DNA from: a virus
Reading direction: 5' to 3' (one strand)
DNA: 22,435 bases
IMG/VR virus record: IMGVR_UViG_3300032271_000925
Coordinates: 1-22,435 of that record
Every line of letters begins with the position of its first letter. Position 1 is the stretch's first letter. Below are positions 21,898 through 22,435 of this stretch, in pieces. The notes beneath the pieces were generated by a model. The model saw only the letters and a list, made by a program, of their open reading frames with translations. It was not told the origin of the DNA and ran no database searches. The position numbers and the translations under genes are program-made.

Positions 21898-22435
21898 TGA
21901 AATCATCAACACAAGACCTAATCGGTCACATGGAAGCCAACTTCCCAAACACTAGACCGGTAGTATACAAGTACACCAGTACCAAAGAATATCACGATGC
22001 CTTTCCATGTGCATATCGTCAGTGGCGAGCAGATAGTCACTGTAATTTAATACATGGTTATAGTTTTAGCATGAAATTCTACTTTGGTACCAATGATCTA
22101 GATGTTCGTAACTGGGCCGCTGACTACGGTGGCTTAAAAGAACTCAAAAAGACCTTGGAAGACCAATTTGACCATACACTTATTGTGGCCGAAGATGATC
22201 CCGAAATGGAAACATTCAAGTTGCTACAAGATCGGAATATGGCCAAGATCGTAGTGCTACCTAGACTGGGCTGTGAAGGACTCAGCGACATGCTGTACCG
22301 ATACGTGAATGGTGTTTACATTCCCGAACTTTGGGGTCCAGGTGAGGCGGCACGCCTATGGTGCTATCGTGTGGAAGTGCGTGAAACACAGTCAAACATG
22401 GCTTTCAGAGAAGGTCATAGAGAGTGGAACGAAGA
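21897..22435 (+). CDS. queD: 6-carboxytetrahydropterin synthase-like protein (QueD), 3' end cut off
   Basis: 179 codons are visible with no stop; the gene runs off the right edge. It is a member of the T-fold PTPS family that converts dihydroneopterin triphosphate into 6-carboxytetrahydropterin on the way to preQ0. The match is FPCAYRQWRADSHCNLIHGYSF with C49 at the place of the catalytic Cys, FDHT with D92 and H93 completing the triad, LGCEGLSDML as the substrate-Glu block, and RVEVRET as the last strand. Two of the three usual zinc His are replaced: A-H-R is AYR (Y40) and HGH is HGY (H53, Y55). The start is fixed by AGGAG 7 bases upstream. It works with folE (17583-18350) and dpdA. Confidence 0.85.
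   Translation, partial: MKSSTQDLIGHMEANFPNTRPVVYKYTSTKEYHDAFPCAYRQWRADSHCNLIHGYSFSMKFYFGTNDLDVRNWAADYGGLKELKKTLEDQFDHTLIVAEDDPEMETFKLLQDRNMAKIVVLPRLGCEGLSDMLYRYVNGVYIPELWGPGEAARLWCYRVEVRETQSNMAFREGHREWNE

Noticed and set aside
1-22435. CRISPR array, insertion sequence, attachment site or integrase
   Set aside because: No spaced direct repeats, transposase, terminal inverted repeats or recombinase gene were found on either strand.

Overview
The window looks like part of the genome of a T4-like tailed phage (myovirus), probably from an aquatic Gram-negative host. The support is a complete family B DNA polymerase of the gp43 type, a gp45-type sliding clamp, a DsbA-like small DNA-binding protein, tight gene packing with ATGA/TAATG/GTGA overlaps, and many small unknown genes. 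The host is not determined. A Bug/TctC-type solute-binding protein hints at a proteobacterium, possibly a betaproteobacterium, because that family is most expanded there. No structural genes, tRNAs, CRISPR arrays or insertion sequences are visible.

Layout. (1) 1-2163, minus strand: a metabolic cassette with the N-terminus of a probable DegT-type aminotransferase, a nitronate-monooxygenase-like flavoprotein and a short AMP-forming ligase. (2) 2186-3103: a divergently transcribed secreted TctC-like binding protein. (3) 3157-7881: replication and transcription genes (dsbA-like, DNA polymerase, a methyltransferase-like gene, sliding clamp). (4) 7878-12178: a DNA transglycosylase of the DpdA type, translationally coupled to the clamp and followed by a train of small genes, one of which resembles a QueD-type T-fold protein. 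(5) 12224-17529: a small conserved gene, then a sugar or surface decoration cluster (P-loop sulfotransferase-like, GT-B glycosyltransferase, GalE epimerase, PLP aminotransferase-like, 2-oxoglutarate/Fe(II) dioxygenase, left-handed beta-helix acyltransferase). (6) 17583-18350: folE behind its own promoter and closed by a terminator. (7) 18444-21815: a large lipoprotein with FG-GAP repeats, a HIT protein and a cytidylyltransferase. (8) 21897-end: queD, cut by the window edge.

How the parts work together. FolE makes dihydroneopterin triphosphate from GTP, QueD makes 6-carboxytetrahydropterin, and DpdA exchanges guanine in DNA for a 7-deazaguanine. This is most of a phage 7-deazaguanine DNA modification pathway; QueE and QueC are not in the window. 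The most unusual points are (a) the GTGA overlap of the clamp and dpdA genes, with a clamp-binding-like peptide near the DpdA C-terminus that resembles the polymerase C-terminus, suggesting modification tethered to the replication clamp; (b) a second T-fold protein whose retained residues complement those lost from QueD; and (c) the small unknown genes co-translated with dpdA, which are candidates for further steps or targeting of the modification. Three promoters with near-consensus sigma-70 boxes and an exact 17-base spacer, a fourth with one -35 mismatch, and one intrinsic terminator divide the region into transcription units.
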